Under the pieces are notes generated by a model. That model saw only the letters and a list, made by a program, of their open reading frames with translations, did no database searches and was not told where the DNA came from. From Lysobacter enzymogenes (GTDB lineage: Bacteria; Pseudomonadota; Gammaproteobacteria; Xanthomonadales; Xanthomonadaceae): a DNA stretch of 64,000 nucleotides. The stretch covers positions 41,424 to 105,423 of the forward strand of contig NZ_FNOG01000010.1 in assembly GCF_900106525.1 (NCBI RefSeq), read 5' to 3'. Made by a program: the position numbers and the translations under genes. Shown piece after piece: positions 21,301-28,171 of this stretch (positions are counted from its first letter, which is position 1; each line of letters begins with the position of its first letter).

Positions 21301-21622
21301 CGCGACCCTGGTCAGCCTGGACCCGGCGATCCGCCTGGGCGAGGTGCTGTTCGACACCGACCAGGCCACGATCAAGCCGCAGTACCGCGCGCTCATCAGC
21401 GAAATCGCCAAGACGCTCAACCAGCAGGGCAGCGGTGCGATCGGCATCGTCGGCCGCGCCGACAAGCGCGGCGCGAGCGCCTACAACGTCCAGCTGGGAC
21501 TGCGTCGCGCCAAGGCCGTGTTCGAAGCGATCGCGGCCGAACTCAAGCCCGAGGTAAGGCAGAAAGTGCGAGTGGATATCACCGACGACACCCAGGCGCC
21601 GGTCGGCGTGGGCAACCGCTGA
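12344..21622 (+). CDS. Giant DUF11-repeat surface protein with C-terminal OmpA-like domains
   Basis: This protein of about 3,092 residues has a signal peptide after an extended basic N-region (hydrophobic core AAALALAALPAFA, near residues 33-46). From residue about 97 to 2010 come 16 tandem DUF11 (CARDB-like) beta-sandwich repeats of 117-120 residues. A related domain follows (2011-2125), then four Ig-like/cadherin-like modules with NDTL motifs (2126-2516), one more DUF11-like domain, an SdrD-B-like segment (VFDDRDGDGWQD) and two OmpA-like domains (from about 2905). The last has the peptidoglycan-binding RADKRGASAYN and LRRAKAV. The likely topology is a periplasmic OmpA anchor with a very long repeat stalk. 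ATG 12431 is an alternative start. Function is unknown; adhesion is inference. Confidence 0.85.
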   Translation: MKIANLFVPSSQPPRTRDPDAGPRKTRTGMRMWFAAALALAALPAFAQNFPATLSNTASISPPANVTNVDTACTSNGGVFSGGVCSSTDTNTLAAVSDLAVTKTVSNATPTVGTNVTFTVTVTNNGPSAAVSTVVNDALPAGYTFVSATPSVGTYNAGTGAWAVGTLATGANATLQIVATVRPAGPYANTATASSSSTDSNPANNSATSTPVPVASADLAVTKTVSNATPTVGSNVTFTVTVNNNGPSAAAGVNVNDQLPAGYTFVSATPSVGTYNAGTGVWAVGALASGANATLQIVATVRATGPYANTATATSTTSDPTPGNNTATSTPTPVASADLAVVKTASSATPAIGTNVTFTITLTNNGPSAAAGVNVNDQLPAGYLFVSATPSVGTYNAGTGVWAVGALANGGSETLQIVATVLPTGPYANTATATSTTGDPTPGNNTSTSTPTPVASADLAVTKTASNATPTVGTNVTFTVTVNNNGPSAAAGVNVTDQLPAGYTFVSATPSVGTYNAGTGVWAVGALASGANATLQIVATVRPTGPYANTATATSTTTDPTPGNNTATNTPVPVASADLAVVKTASSATPVVGTNVTFTITLTNNGPSAAAGVNVNDQLPAGYTFVSATPSVGTYNAGTGVWAVGALAASANATLQIVATVLPTGPYANTATATSTTSDPTPGNNTSTTTPTPVASADLAVTKTASSATPTVGTNVTFTVTVTNNGPSAAAGVNVNDQLPTGYTFVSANPSTGTYNAGTGVWAVGNLTNGASATLTITATVLATGNYANTATATSSTSDPTPGNNTATNTPTPVASADLAVVKTASSATPVVGTNVTFTITLTNNGPSAAAGVNVNDQLPAGYTFVSATPSVGTYNAGTGVWAVGALANGGSETLQIVATVLPTGPYANTATATSTTSDPTPGNNTSTSTPTPVASADLAVTKTASNATPTVGTNVTFTVTVTNNGPSGAAGVNVNDQLPSGYTFVSANPSTGTYTAGTGVWAIGTLANGASATLQIVATVRATGSYANTATATSTTSDPTPGNNTATNTPTPVASADLAVVKTASSATPTVGTNVTFTITLTNNGPSAAAGVNVNDQLPAGYTFVSATPSVGTYNAGTGVWAVGALANGGSETLQIVATVLPTGPYANTATATSTTSDPTPGNNTSTSTPTPVASADLAVTKTASNATPTVGTNVTFTVTVTNNGPSGAAGVNVNDQLPSGYTFVSANPSTGTYTAGTGVWAIGTLANGASATLQIVATVRATGSYANTATATSTTSDPTPGNNTATNTPTPVASADLAVVKTASSATPTVGTNVTFTITLTNNGPSAAAGVNVNDQLPAGYTFVSATPSVGTYNAGTGVWAVGALANGGSETLQIVATVLPTGPYANTATATSTTSDPTPGNNTSTSTPTPVASADLAVTKTASTATPTVGTNVTFTVTVTNNGPSGAAGVNVNDQLPSGYTFVSANPSTGTYTAGTGVWAIGTLTNGASATLQIVATVRATGSYANTATATSTTSDPTPGNNTATSTPSPTASADLAVVKTASSATPTVGTNVTFTIALSNNGPSDAAAVVVNDPLPSGYTFVSANPSVGTYDNGTGAWTVGALANGANATLDIVATVRATGSYANTATATSTTGDPDSANNSSTNTPTPVASADLAVVKTASNPTPVVGTNVTFTIAVSNNGPSDAAAVVVNDPLPSGYAFVSATPSVGAYNNGTGAWTVGTLANGASATLDITATVLATGNYANTATATSTTGDPTPGNNTATNTPTPVASADLAVVKTASNPNPTVGTNVTFTIVVSNNGPSAADAVVVNDALPSGYTFVSANPSTGTYNGTAWTVGTLANGASATLTVTATVLATGNYANTATATSTTGDPTPGNNSSTSTPSPVASADLAVTKTVDNAAPPVGSNVTFTIEVSNAGPSAADAVVVNDPLPNGYALVSSTPSVGTYNGTAWNVGNLAAGANATLTVVARVLETGSYANTATATSPTSDPNSGNNTATSTPVPTRNPQMTLAKAQTSYADNDSSGTITIGDVLTYTLTATNTGNVTLHNVVITDSKTTPSSWNCPDMAPTGPSAVCTVTGTYTVVQADAASGNIVNNAGVTSAEITTPVTATTNTPVQRRPIVANNDAGTVANGAAGGTAVANVLSNDTLNGQPATTATVTISQVSTSDPKVTLDPATGAVHVAPGTPKGSYTVEYRICEIADPANCTTATVAVTVDAAPIDAVDDIVARPVNGATGGTNVVNVLGNDTLGGSAVNPADVTVKPNSNGPLTVKADGNVDVAPNTPAGTYTVTYQLCEVLNPANCDTATVTITVSAPAITATDDPAGGTGVTPQNTPVTTNVIANDTLNGAPIDPNLVTITVSTGPANGTTVVNSDGTITYTPRNNFSGDDVYTYTICEKLNPTNCATAQVHVTVQPNKVTANPDTAQTNQQTPVTINVIGNDTVTGAPLDPASVSVVGQPANGTVTCTAGSCTYTPKQFFAGTDSFTYRVCDTSSPTPVCANATVTITVIANAPVLRLVKTSAVREVKIGDLVRYSVLIENVGDSPAVNATLVDIPPAGFTFVDNSLTVDDDNKNGVVISANPLRIGGIDVAIGGKATVSYFLRVGAGVGKGTHKNQVTGYDDKGTKISNDATAEVTMAGDPLLEDSLLVGSVFDDRDGDGWQDPAKATGVRVQGGFAPNAYVAGSTTVDRGEGPVAEPDASAPMLHGIALGRIDGRGSAAMPTREVVVRQTLSELAFTDDFVLTTDEGTTVRMGADGRSTVERTRGDAAKGLTAQDLQVTRQVSQGAAGYVVSYTIRNNGIEERGIPGVRIASVEGLIMETDAYGRYHLEGIEGGNAARGRNFILKVDPATLPPGSVFTTENPRVRRITQGIPTRFDFGVKLPPGEVSGTKSETDVELGEVMFDAGSAKVKESYAPMFGQIAARLRDAGGGSVTVAAQADEEALAFARARAVQAELLKQIEGDPALASKVKVDVVAGTDATLVSLDPAIRLGEVLFDTDQATIKPQYRALISEIAKTLNQQGSGAIGIVGRADKRGASAYNVQLGLRRAKAVFEAIAAELKPEVRQKVRVDITDDTQAPVGVGNR
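12632..18370 (+). repeat. Sixteen tandem 360-bp repeats encoding DUF11 domains
   Basis: Units of 360 bp begin with codons for ASADLAV, with unit 2 starting at 12986 and later units in register; units 15 and 16 are slightly shorter. Units 2-13 strictly alternate between a DLAVTKT form and a DLAVVKT form, so the effective repeat is 720 bp. The blocks 15146-15865 and 15866-16585 are nearly identical: 15181-15420 equals 15901-16140 base for base. This indicates recent unequal recombination. Confidence 0.9.
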
Positions 21623-21632
21623 GGACATGGCC

Positions 21633-24600
21633 ATGAAGATCAAGATGAAGCTTCTGGACATGACCCTGATCGGCCTGCTGTCCGGCGGCGTGTTCGCCGC
21701 CGGCGCCGCCGCCCCGGCTTACGCGCAAAAAACCGGCCAGCCCAGCCTGCCGCAGTCCAAAGGCGACGGCGGCCGCGGCACCGCACCGGTCGACCTGCGC
21801 TCGCTCGACAAGCCGGCGCCGGCGCGCGAAGCGCTGGTGCCCGAGGTGCCGACGCAGTGCGTCGGCGACGAGTGCCGCAGCGACGAAGGCCTGCTGTTCC
21901 GCGTGCGCACGCGCGGCGAGGACAAGCCGGTGGCGCAAGGCGACGACGCAGCCGCGTTGCAGGCCAACCGCCGCGTCGACGTGGTGCGCGAGAACGTCGC
22001 GCCGGGCTCGGCCAAGATCGCCGGCAAGTTCCAGATCGACCTGCCCAACGGCGGCGTGATCTGGGCCACCGAAGATCCCACCCTCGGCCCGCCGGTGCTC
22101 AACGTGCAGACCGGCTCGACCGCGCCGTTCGAGAACGGCCGCATCACCAAGCCGGTGCGCTTCCACGGCTACACCAACTACGCCTCGTTCATCGACAAGC
22201 TGCAGGTCACCGTGTACCGCGGCAGCGACACCGACCTGGTAACGCCGCTGGCGACCATCGACCTGCCGGTGGAGAGCGTCTCCGAACAGGAATGGGACGG
22301 CACCCTGCCGGCCGGGCTGAACCTGCTCGCCGGCGACGAGCTGATCTACATCGCGCGCGCTTACGGCAAGAGCGGCGCGACGACCACCACGTTCGACGAG
22401 ATCCAGCCGCAGCGCATCCAGCTGCTCAAGCCCGAAGAGTACGAGCGCGGCATCCAGATCCAGCGCGAGCAGGTGCAAAAGACCCTGGGCCAGCCGATCG
22501 ACGAGCGCAACGCCCAGGACCTGGCCGTCACCAGCTCGATCTACGGCACCAACGCGATCCGGTTGCAGAACATCCCGGTGTACGGCTCGCGCGTGCGCAT
22601 CTACGGCCGCGACATCCCGCGCGACAGCCAGATCACCATCAACGATCAGAGCTTCCCGATCGACCTGGAGCGCAAGTTCGCCGCCGAGTTCCTGGAACCG
22701 ATCGGCCCGCACAACTACGCGGTCAAGATCAAGAGCCAGGGCGGGGCGACGCTTACGAGGAGCCTCGACGTCAACGTCACCGGCAAGTACAGCTTCCTGG
22801 TCGCGCTGGCCGACGTCACCCTGTCCAAGAACAGCGTCAGCGGCAACATCGAGCCGCTCGCCGCCGGCGACCGCGGCCGCTACGACGACAGCTTCATCAG
22901 CGAAGGCCGCCTGGCGTTCTATTTGAAGGGCAAGGTGCAGGGCAAGTACCTGATCACCGCCCAGGCCGACACGCGCGAGAACGAGATCAAGCGCCTGTTC
23001 AACGGCTTCTTCGACGCCGACGCGCAGGACATCTTCCGCCGCCTCGATCCGAACCTGTACTACCCGGTCTACGGCGACGACTCCAACACCTACCGCGACG
23101 TCGACACGCAAGGCAAGCTGTACCTGCGCGTGGACTGGGACCAGAACCAGGCGGTGTGGGGCAACTTCAACACCGGCATCACCGGCACCGAATACGCCCA
23201 GTACAACCGCTCGCTGTACGGCGCGGCGCTGGCCTGGCGCAGCCGCAACACCACCGTGCTCGGCGATCCGCGCAGCGAGCTGCGGGTGTTCGGTTCCGAA
23301 GCGCAGAGCGCGCTGGGCCACACCGAATTCCTCGGCACCGGCAACAGCCTGTACATGCTGCGCCACACCGACCTGCTGCCGGGTTCGGAAAAGGTGACCG
23401 TCGAAATCCGCGACGTCAGCACCGGCCGGGTCGAGTCGCGCGTCGACCTCGCCCGCGGCGCCGATTACGAAATCAACAACATGCAGGGCCGCATCCTGCT
23501 GACCCGTCCGCTGTCGCAGATCACCCGCGAGAACGTGCGCACGCTGACCCGCGACACCCCGCTGGACGGTTACACCCAGCGCTTGCTGGTGGATTACGAA
23601 TACGTCCCGGCCGGTTTCCAGACCGACGACGTCAGCGCCGGCTTCCGCGGCAAGCAGTGGCTCGGCGATCACTTCGCCGTCGGCGGCACCTACGTCGACG
23701 AGAACCGCAGCGGCGACGACTACACCCTCAAGGGCGTGGACCTGACCCTGCAGGCCGGCCGCGGCACCTACCTGAAGCTGGAGAAGACCCGCACCGAGTC
23801 GACCTCGGCGCCGCTGTGGTACTCCACCAACGGCGGTATCGACTTCACCCGCATCAACCCGATCGACGGCCCGCGCAAGGGCGACGCCGACAAGATCGAA
23901 GCGCGCGCCAACTTCAAGGAACTGGGCTGGACCCAGCTCGACTGGAGCGCCGGCGCGTGGTGGCGCGACATCGATCCGGGCTTCTCGATCTCGCGTTACG
24001 ACCAAGGCCAGGCGGTGCGCGAATACGGCGCCGAGTTCCTGGGCTACTTCACCGAGACCTTCAGCCTGTTCGGCCGCCACACCCGGCGCGAGAGCGGCGA
24101 CCAGGCGCTCGAGCAGAGCCAGCTGACGATGGACTGGCGCATCACCAACGACGACCAGCTCGGCGCCGAACTGCGCCGCATCCGCGAAGAGCGCGGCGTG
24201 GGCTCGACCACGCCGGACCTGGACGCGATGCTGTTCGCGATGCGCTACACCCACCGCATCGGCTCCAGCCTGGAGCTGTACGTCGCCGGCCAGTACACCG
24301 TCGACGACGACGGCGGCAAGTACAAGCGCAACGACCTGGGCACCATCGGCGCGCGTTACCTGTTCGGCGACCGCTCCAGCATCAACGCCGAATACAGCAA
24401 CGGCAGCCGCGGCGACGCCGGCAAGGTCGACGCCGAATACCGCCTGACCCCGGACCACACGATCTACGGCGGCTACACCTTCAGCACCGACCGCACCGAG
24501 CGCGACCCGCTGTTCGACAACGTGCTGCAGACCGGCTGGACCATCGGCCAACGCTGGCGCCTCAACAACCAGACCAACCTCTACAACGAAAGCCAGTTCC

Positions 24601-25448
24601 TCAAGGACCCGCGCGACGCCAGCCAAGGCATCGCCCACACCTTCGGCATGGATTTCTATCCCGGCGAAGGCTGGAACCTGGGCTTCAGCGTGATGGACGG
24701 CGACCTCGACGCGGCCAGCGGCCACATCGACCGCCGCGCCTACAGCCTCAGCGGCGGCCGCACCGACCAACGCACCGACTGGTCGAGCAAGCTCGAATAC
24801 CGCAAGGACAGCGGTGCCGAACGCCGCGAAGCCTGGACCACCGCGAACCGGCTGTTCTACAAGATCAACGACGACTGGCGCATCGCCGCACGCTTCCTGT
24901 ACTCCGACATCAAGGACCAGATCGACGCCTCGCGCGGCGCCAAGACCGTGGAAGGCAACCTCGGCTTCGCCTACCGCCCGCATGACAGCTCGCGCTGGGC
25001 CGCGTTCGGCAAGTACATCTATTTGTACGACCTGGCCACCATCGGCCAGGAAGGCGGCAACCAATACGACCAGCGCTCGCAAGTGCTGTCGTTCGAAGGC
25101 ATCTACCGCCTAGACGACAAGTGGGAACTGGCCGCCAAAGCCGCCAGCCGCTGGGGCGACTACCGCATGGGCCGCGGCGAAGGCCTGTGGCTGGACAGCC
25201 GCGCCGACTTGCTGGCCGGGCAGGTGCGCTATCACCTGATCGCCAAGTGGGACGCGATGGCGGAGTACCGCTGGTTGTCGGTGAAGGACGGCGGCGATCG
25301 GCGCGGTTGGCTGGTCGGGGTGGATCGGCAGTTGAGTCAGAACTTCAAGGTGGGGATTGGGTATAACTTCACCGACTTTAGCGATGATTTGACGGATCTG
25401 GAGTACGACAATAAGGGGTGGTTCCTCAACTTGGCCGGTTACTACTGA
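21633..25448 (+). CDS. Large outer-membrane beta-barrel partner of the DUF11 protein
   Basis: This protein of about 1,271 residues has a signal peptide ending in PAYAQ. Near residue 105 a short segment ending QANRRVDVV resembles the end of an OmpA C-terminal domain. A periplasmic region of roughly 300 residues follows, then a C-terminal barrel from about residue 380 with many alternating amphipathic strands. The last residues, LNLAGYY, end in an aromatic residue as barrel proteins do. I see no TonB box or plug. GAGGA at 21621-21625 overlaps the stop of the upstream gene and suits the ATG at 21633; ATG 21627 is too close to it. The pair is one operon. Export or anchoring of the DUF11 stalk is an inference; no function is known to me. 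Confidence 0.8.
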   Translation: MKIKMKLLDMTLIGLLSGGVFAAGAAAPAYAQKTGQPSLPQSKGDGGRGTAPVDLRSLDKPAPAREALVPEVPTQCVGDECRSDEGLLFRVRTRGEDKPVAQGDDAAALQANRRVDVVRENVAPGSAKIAGKFQIDLPNGGVIWATEDPTLGPPVLNVQTGSTAPFENGRITKPVRFHGYTNYASFIDKLQVTVYRGSDTDLVTPLATIDLPVESVSEQEWDGTLPAGLNLLAGDELIYIARAYGKSGATTTTFDEIQPQRIQLLKPEEYERGIQIQREQVQKTLGQPIDERNAQDLAVTSSIYGTNAIRLQNIPVYGSRVRIYGRDIPRDSQITINDQSFPIDLERKFAAEFLEPIGPHNYAVKIKSQGGATLTRSLDVNVTGKYSFLVALADVTLSKNSVSGNIEPLAAGDRGRYDDSFISEGRLAFYLKGKVQGKYLITAQADTRENEIKRLFNGFFDADAQDIFRRLDPNLYYPVYGDDSNTYRDVDTQGKLYLRVDWDQNQAVWGNFNTGITGTEYAQYNRSLYGAALAWRSRNTTVLGDPRSELRVFGSEAQSALGHTEFLGTGNSLYMLRHTDLLPGSEKVTVEIRDVSTGRVESRVDLARGADYEINNMQGRILLTRPLSQITRENVRTLTRDTPLDGYTQRLLVDYEYVPAGFQTDDVSAGFRGKQWLGDHFAVGGTYVDENRSGDDYTLKGVDLTLQAGRGTYLKLEKTRTESTSAPLWYSTNGGIDFTRINPIDGPRKGDADKIEARANFKELGWTQLDWSAGAWWRDIDPGFSISRYDQGQAVREYGAEFLGYFTETFSLFGRHTRRESGDQALEQSQLTMDWRITNDDQLGAELRRIREERGVGSTTPDLDAMLFAMRYTHRIGSSLELYVAGQYTVDDDGGKYKRNDLGTIGARYLFGDRSSINAEYSNGSRGDAGKVDAEYRLTPDHTIYGGYTFSTDRTERDPLFDNVLQTGWTIGQRWRLNNQTNLYNESQFLKDPRDASQGIAHTFGMDFYPGEGWNLGFSVMDGDLDAASGHIDRRAYSLSGGRTDQRTDWSSKLEYRKDSGAERREAWTTANRLFYKINDDWRIAARFLYSDIKDQIDASRGAKTVEGNLGFAYRPHDSSRWAAFGKYIYLYDLATIGQEGGNQYDQRSQVLSFEGIYRLDDKWELAAKAASRWGDYRMGRGEGLWLDSRADLLAGQVRYHLIAKWDAMAEYRWLSVKDGGDRRGWLVGVDRQLSQNFKVGIGYNFTDFSDDLTDLEYDNKGWFLNLAGYY

Positions 25449-25480
25449 CGGCAGGGTAGGGCGGCACCATCGCCGAAACA

Positions 25481-25512
25481 AAAAGGGCGTCCGCGAGGGC
25501 GCCCTTTTCTTT
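25481..25512 (+). terminator. Rho-independent terminator of the DUF11/barrel operon
   Basis: The stem AAAAGGGCG (25481-25489) pairs with CGCCCTTTT (25500-25508) across a 10-base loop and is followed by CTTT. It lies 32 bases after the stop of the barrel gene and fits intrinsic termination well. Confidence 0.85.
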
Positions 25513-25549
25513 GTCGTAAAGACAAATGTCGCGCAAGCCAGAGCCACCC

Positions 25550-25580
25550 CTGTAGGAGCGGCGCGAGCCGCGACCGCGCC
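25550..25580 (+). repeat. REP-like unit, single copy after the barrel operon
   Basis: CTGTAGGAGCGGCGCGAGCC and the following CGCGACCGCG match the repeat family seen at 1-53 and 8.8-10.2 kb. No inverted partner is seen. Its place, just past a terminator, is typical of these elements. Confidence 0.75.
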
Positions 25581-25792
25581 AATTCAACTGGATCGGCACC
25601 TCATTCGGGTGCACTGTCTGGCGAAGTACCTTCAGCTACGCTGCAGAAACACAGAGCCGCGAGAGAAACCGCGCGGATTGTCGTCTGCAGCTAATCTTTG
25701 AAGTAGAGGAGGGAATGCCTATGCCGCGCCAGCGTTTCTTCGTACGCCTCAAGACAGCCGCGTAGGGTATCGACGACGATTTCGAGCCGGCC

Positions 25793-25963
25793 TTACTCGC
25801 ATTGCTGGGCAACGAGTTCCAGGGCGGCCAACGCAGTATTCGTGCGTCGATACATGCTGTGCAGCGTGTCGCCTTGCAGCAGCAATCCATGGAGCTGCCG
25901 GGTGGACCGCTTGACGATGGCGCTGTTCGTAGTCGGATCGAGGCTGTCGGCGGTCGTGTTCAT
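25793..25963 (-). CDS. Small hypothetical protein, 56 residues
   Basis: The ORF runs from ATG at 25963 to TAA at 25793. Its product has normal, non-arginine-biased composition and a helical, Leu-rich middle (QLHGLLLQGDTLHSMY, ALAALELVAQQ), unlike the chance ORFs around it. It faintly recalls the short DUF3077/DUF6124-type proteins of pseudomonads, but I cannot claim homology. No clear SD site is visible. It sits in a gene-poor stretch of lower GC between the barrel operon and the SUKH-like gene. Confidence 0.4.
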   Translation of the reverse strand: MNTTADSLDPTTNSAIVKRSTRQLHGLLLQGDTLHSMYRRTNTALAALELVAQQCE

Positions 25964-26206
25964 GGTGATTTTGCCGAGAGCGAGGACGGTCTAGTCGGAG
26001 CCATGGCTTTCAACCGTCGCACTGGTAATCGGCGCTTACGGGATTGAAGCGGATATCGGTGAGATGAGTCTTCCATTTCTCGTTGGTCTCGAACTCTTTG
26101 CCGGTAGTCCGTTTCAATCCAAGCTACAAGCGCAACCCCTCCCGTTTGCACTGGACGCTTCTGTTGTCGCCCGTGCCTGGGTTTTCGAGCGCGCCGGCGC
26201 AAGTGG
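25964..26206 (-). pseudogene. Possible gene remnant
   Basis: On the minus strand one frame between stops reads a protein-like segment containing TGKEFETNEKWKTHLTDIR and ending soon after in YQCDG-stop. It has natural composition, but a stop codon cuts it off upstream and it has no start. It may be the tail of a decayed gene. The rest of 25581-25792 and 25964-26206 shows nothing else I can support. Confidence 0.25.
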
Positions 26207-26983
26207 CTATCCGATCAACGCGTCCAGATACTCCGAACAACTGTCGTGCAGTGGTATCGGCGCGCTGCCGACGATGCAGGCGTAAACCGCCGGATCGTCC
26301 GCGCCGTCGCACAGGCAGTACAGGAGCTGGTGACCCTGGTAGGTCGCCATCACGAAGGCGTTGGCCGGAAGGTGGAAATCGTGGAAATCCGTGTAGTCCT
26401 GCGTTTCCTGCCGGGCTTCTTCGAGCATTTCCAGGGCATCTTGTTTGAGCCCCTTCAGCGATGGGTAAAAGAAATGGCAGTCGCCGCACAAGCGCCCGGC
26501 CGCGCGCCCGCATTCGGCCAGGAACGCTGCGTAGGCGCGCGGCAGGGCCACGCCCTGTTGGTGTTCGATCGCGGCGATCTGGCTCGGCGTCAGCCCGCAG
26601 ATGCTCAGGCCGTCGGCGACGCCGGCGGCGAGCAGCTTTCTGCGATAGCGGTAGTCGTCGCCGGGCGGACAGTTGTCCAGCGTCAGCGGTGTGCGGATCG
26701 GGTGGATCACATACAGGCATTGGCCGTGATAGTCGCCGGCGGGTACCGCTACCTGTGCGCCCGGGAAATACAGGTCTGCGGCTTCGACCGCTGCGGCGAA
26801 ACCGGCGCGCACGCTCGCGGCGCAAGCCGATCCGCGCGTGGGCCACAGCACCACCGCGCGGCCTTTCAGCAACGCGCGGTAGACGGTGTTGCGCAGGCGG
26901 TCGGGCGGCAAGGCCTGCTGAAGCAGCAGGGCGCCGGCTTCGATTTCGCGCTCGGCGATCGCGATCGGATCGAGAGGGGGCAT
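26207..26983 (-). CDS. SMI1/KNR4 (SUKH) family protein
   Basis: The 258-residue product has a C-terminal half with SUKH-like features: LTPSQIAAIEHQQGVALPRAYAAFL is the usual opening of the fold, followed by FVMATYQGHQLLYCL and a PAVYACI strand. The N-terminal 120 residues have no recognised domain. SUKH proteins often act as immunity proteins for contact-dependent or polymorphic toxins, but no toxin gene is intact here, so that role is only a possibility. The ATG at 26983 is preferred; a GTG at 27031 would add 16 residues. The preceding region looks decayed. Confidence 0.65.
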   Translation of the reverse strand: MPPLDPIAIAEREIEAGALLLQQALPPDRLRNTVYRALLKGRAVVLWPTRGSACAASVRAGFAAAVEAADLYFPGAQVAVPAGDYHGQCLYVIHPIRTPLTLDNCPPGDDYRYRRKLLAAGVADGLSICGLTPSQIAAIEHQQGVALPRAYAAFLAECGRAAGRLCGDCHFFYPSLKGLKQDALEMLEEARQETQDYTDFHDFHLPANAFVMATYQGHQLLYCLCDGADDPAVYACIVGSAPIPLHDSCSEYLDALIG

Positions 26984-27323
26984 GGTGCGTCCGCAGTCTG
27001 GGGTGTTCGGGCAGCGCCGATCATGGCGCACCAGCCGGGCCCGGTGGTCGGGGTCGGCCGGGACGGACCTTGTCCTCGCGAGGTTTCGGCAGGCCGATGG
27101 TCGCTCGCCCTGAGTTCAACGGGACGAACCCAACGGGCTGGGCCGGGCCCGTCCCGGTGCCGGCCCCGGTCAGGGGAAAGCTTGTCTCACAAGGGTTCCA
27201 GGCATTTCCTGGCGCCGCCGCGGGCGGGCGTCCGACCTGCCTTCGGCCCCCGGGCCGATACCGGGGGGAGGGGCTATAATCCACGCTTAGGCCGTCCAAG
27301 AACGGCAGTCAGCAAGGAATCCC
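26984..27323 (+). promoter_or_regulatory. ssb promoter region
   Basis: A consensus TATAAT at 27275-27280 lies 44 bases before the ssb start. No good -35 is seen 17 bases upstream (GGGCCG), so activation or an extended contact may be needed. GC-rich dyads around CGGCCCCCGGGCCG (about 27244-27257) precede it. No gene is visible in the remaining bases. Confidence 0.5.
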
Positions 27324-27890
<567 letters not shown>

Positions 27891-27931
27891 TCCACGCGTT
27901 CGGAACCACGTGTTCCGCACCAGCGCCCTAT

Positions 27932-27961
27932 AAAAAGCCCTCCGCAAGGAGGGCTTTTTTT
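27932..27961 (+). terminator. Rho-independent terminator after ssb
   Basis: A 12-bp stem, AAAAAGCCCTCC paired with GGAGGGCTTTTT, with a GCAA tetraloop and a run of T, ends the ssb transcript 42 bases after its stop. Confidence 0.92.
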
Positions 27962-28171
27962 GTCCACAGACCAGGCTGCGACCGCGCCGCGTTCGAACGA
28001 GGCGATCGTGCGGATTCGTGCGCCTCGCGATAAGGCGCACAGGCAGGTGCGTCCGATAACGGATCGAAATGTATTGCGGTCGTCGGCCCGTGACGCCGGT
28101 CTGACACCCATGCTTCCTTGCCGGCGACGATGTGGTTTCACAGGAATATCCCACAGCAAGGAGGTTGAAAG

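Noticed and set aside
12317-21661. A 9.3-kb open frame antisense to the DUF11 gene, encoding 3,114 residues.
   Set aside because: It is rich in Gly, Arg, Ala and His with no domain, and it arises because the repeated GC-rich codons of the sense gene avoid stops on the other strand.
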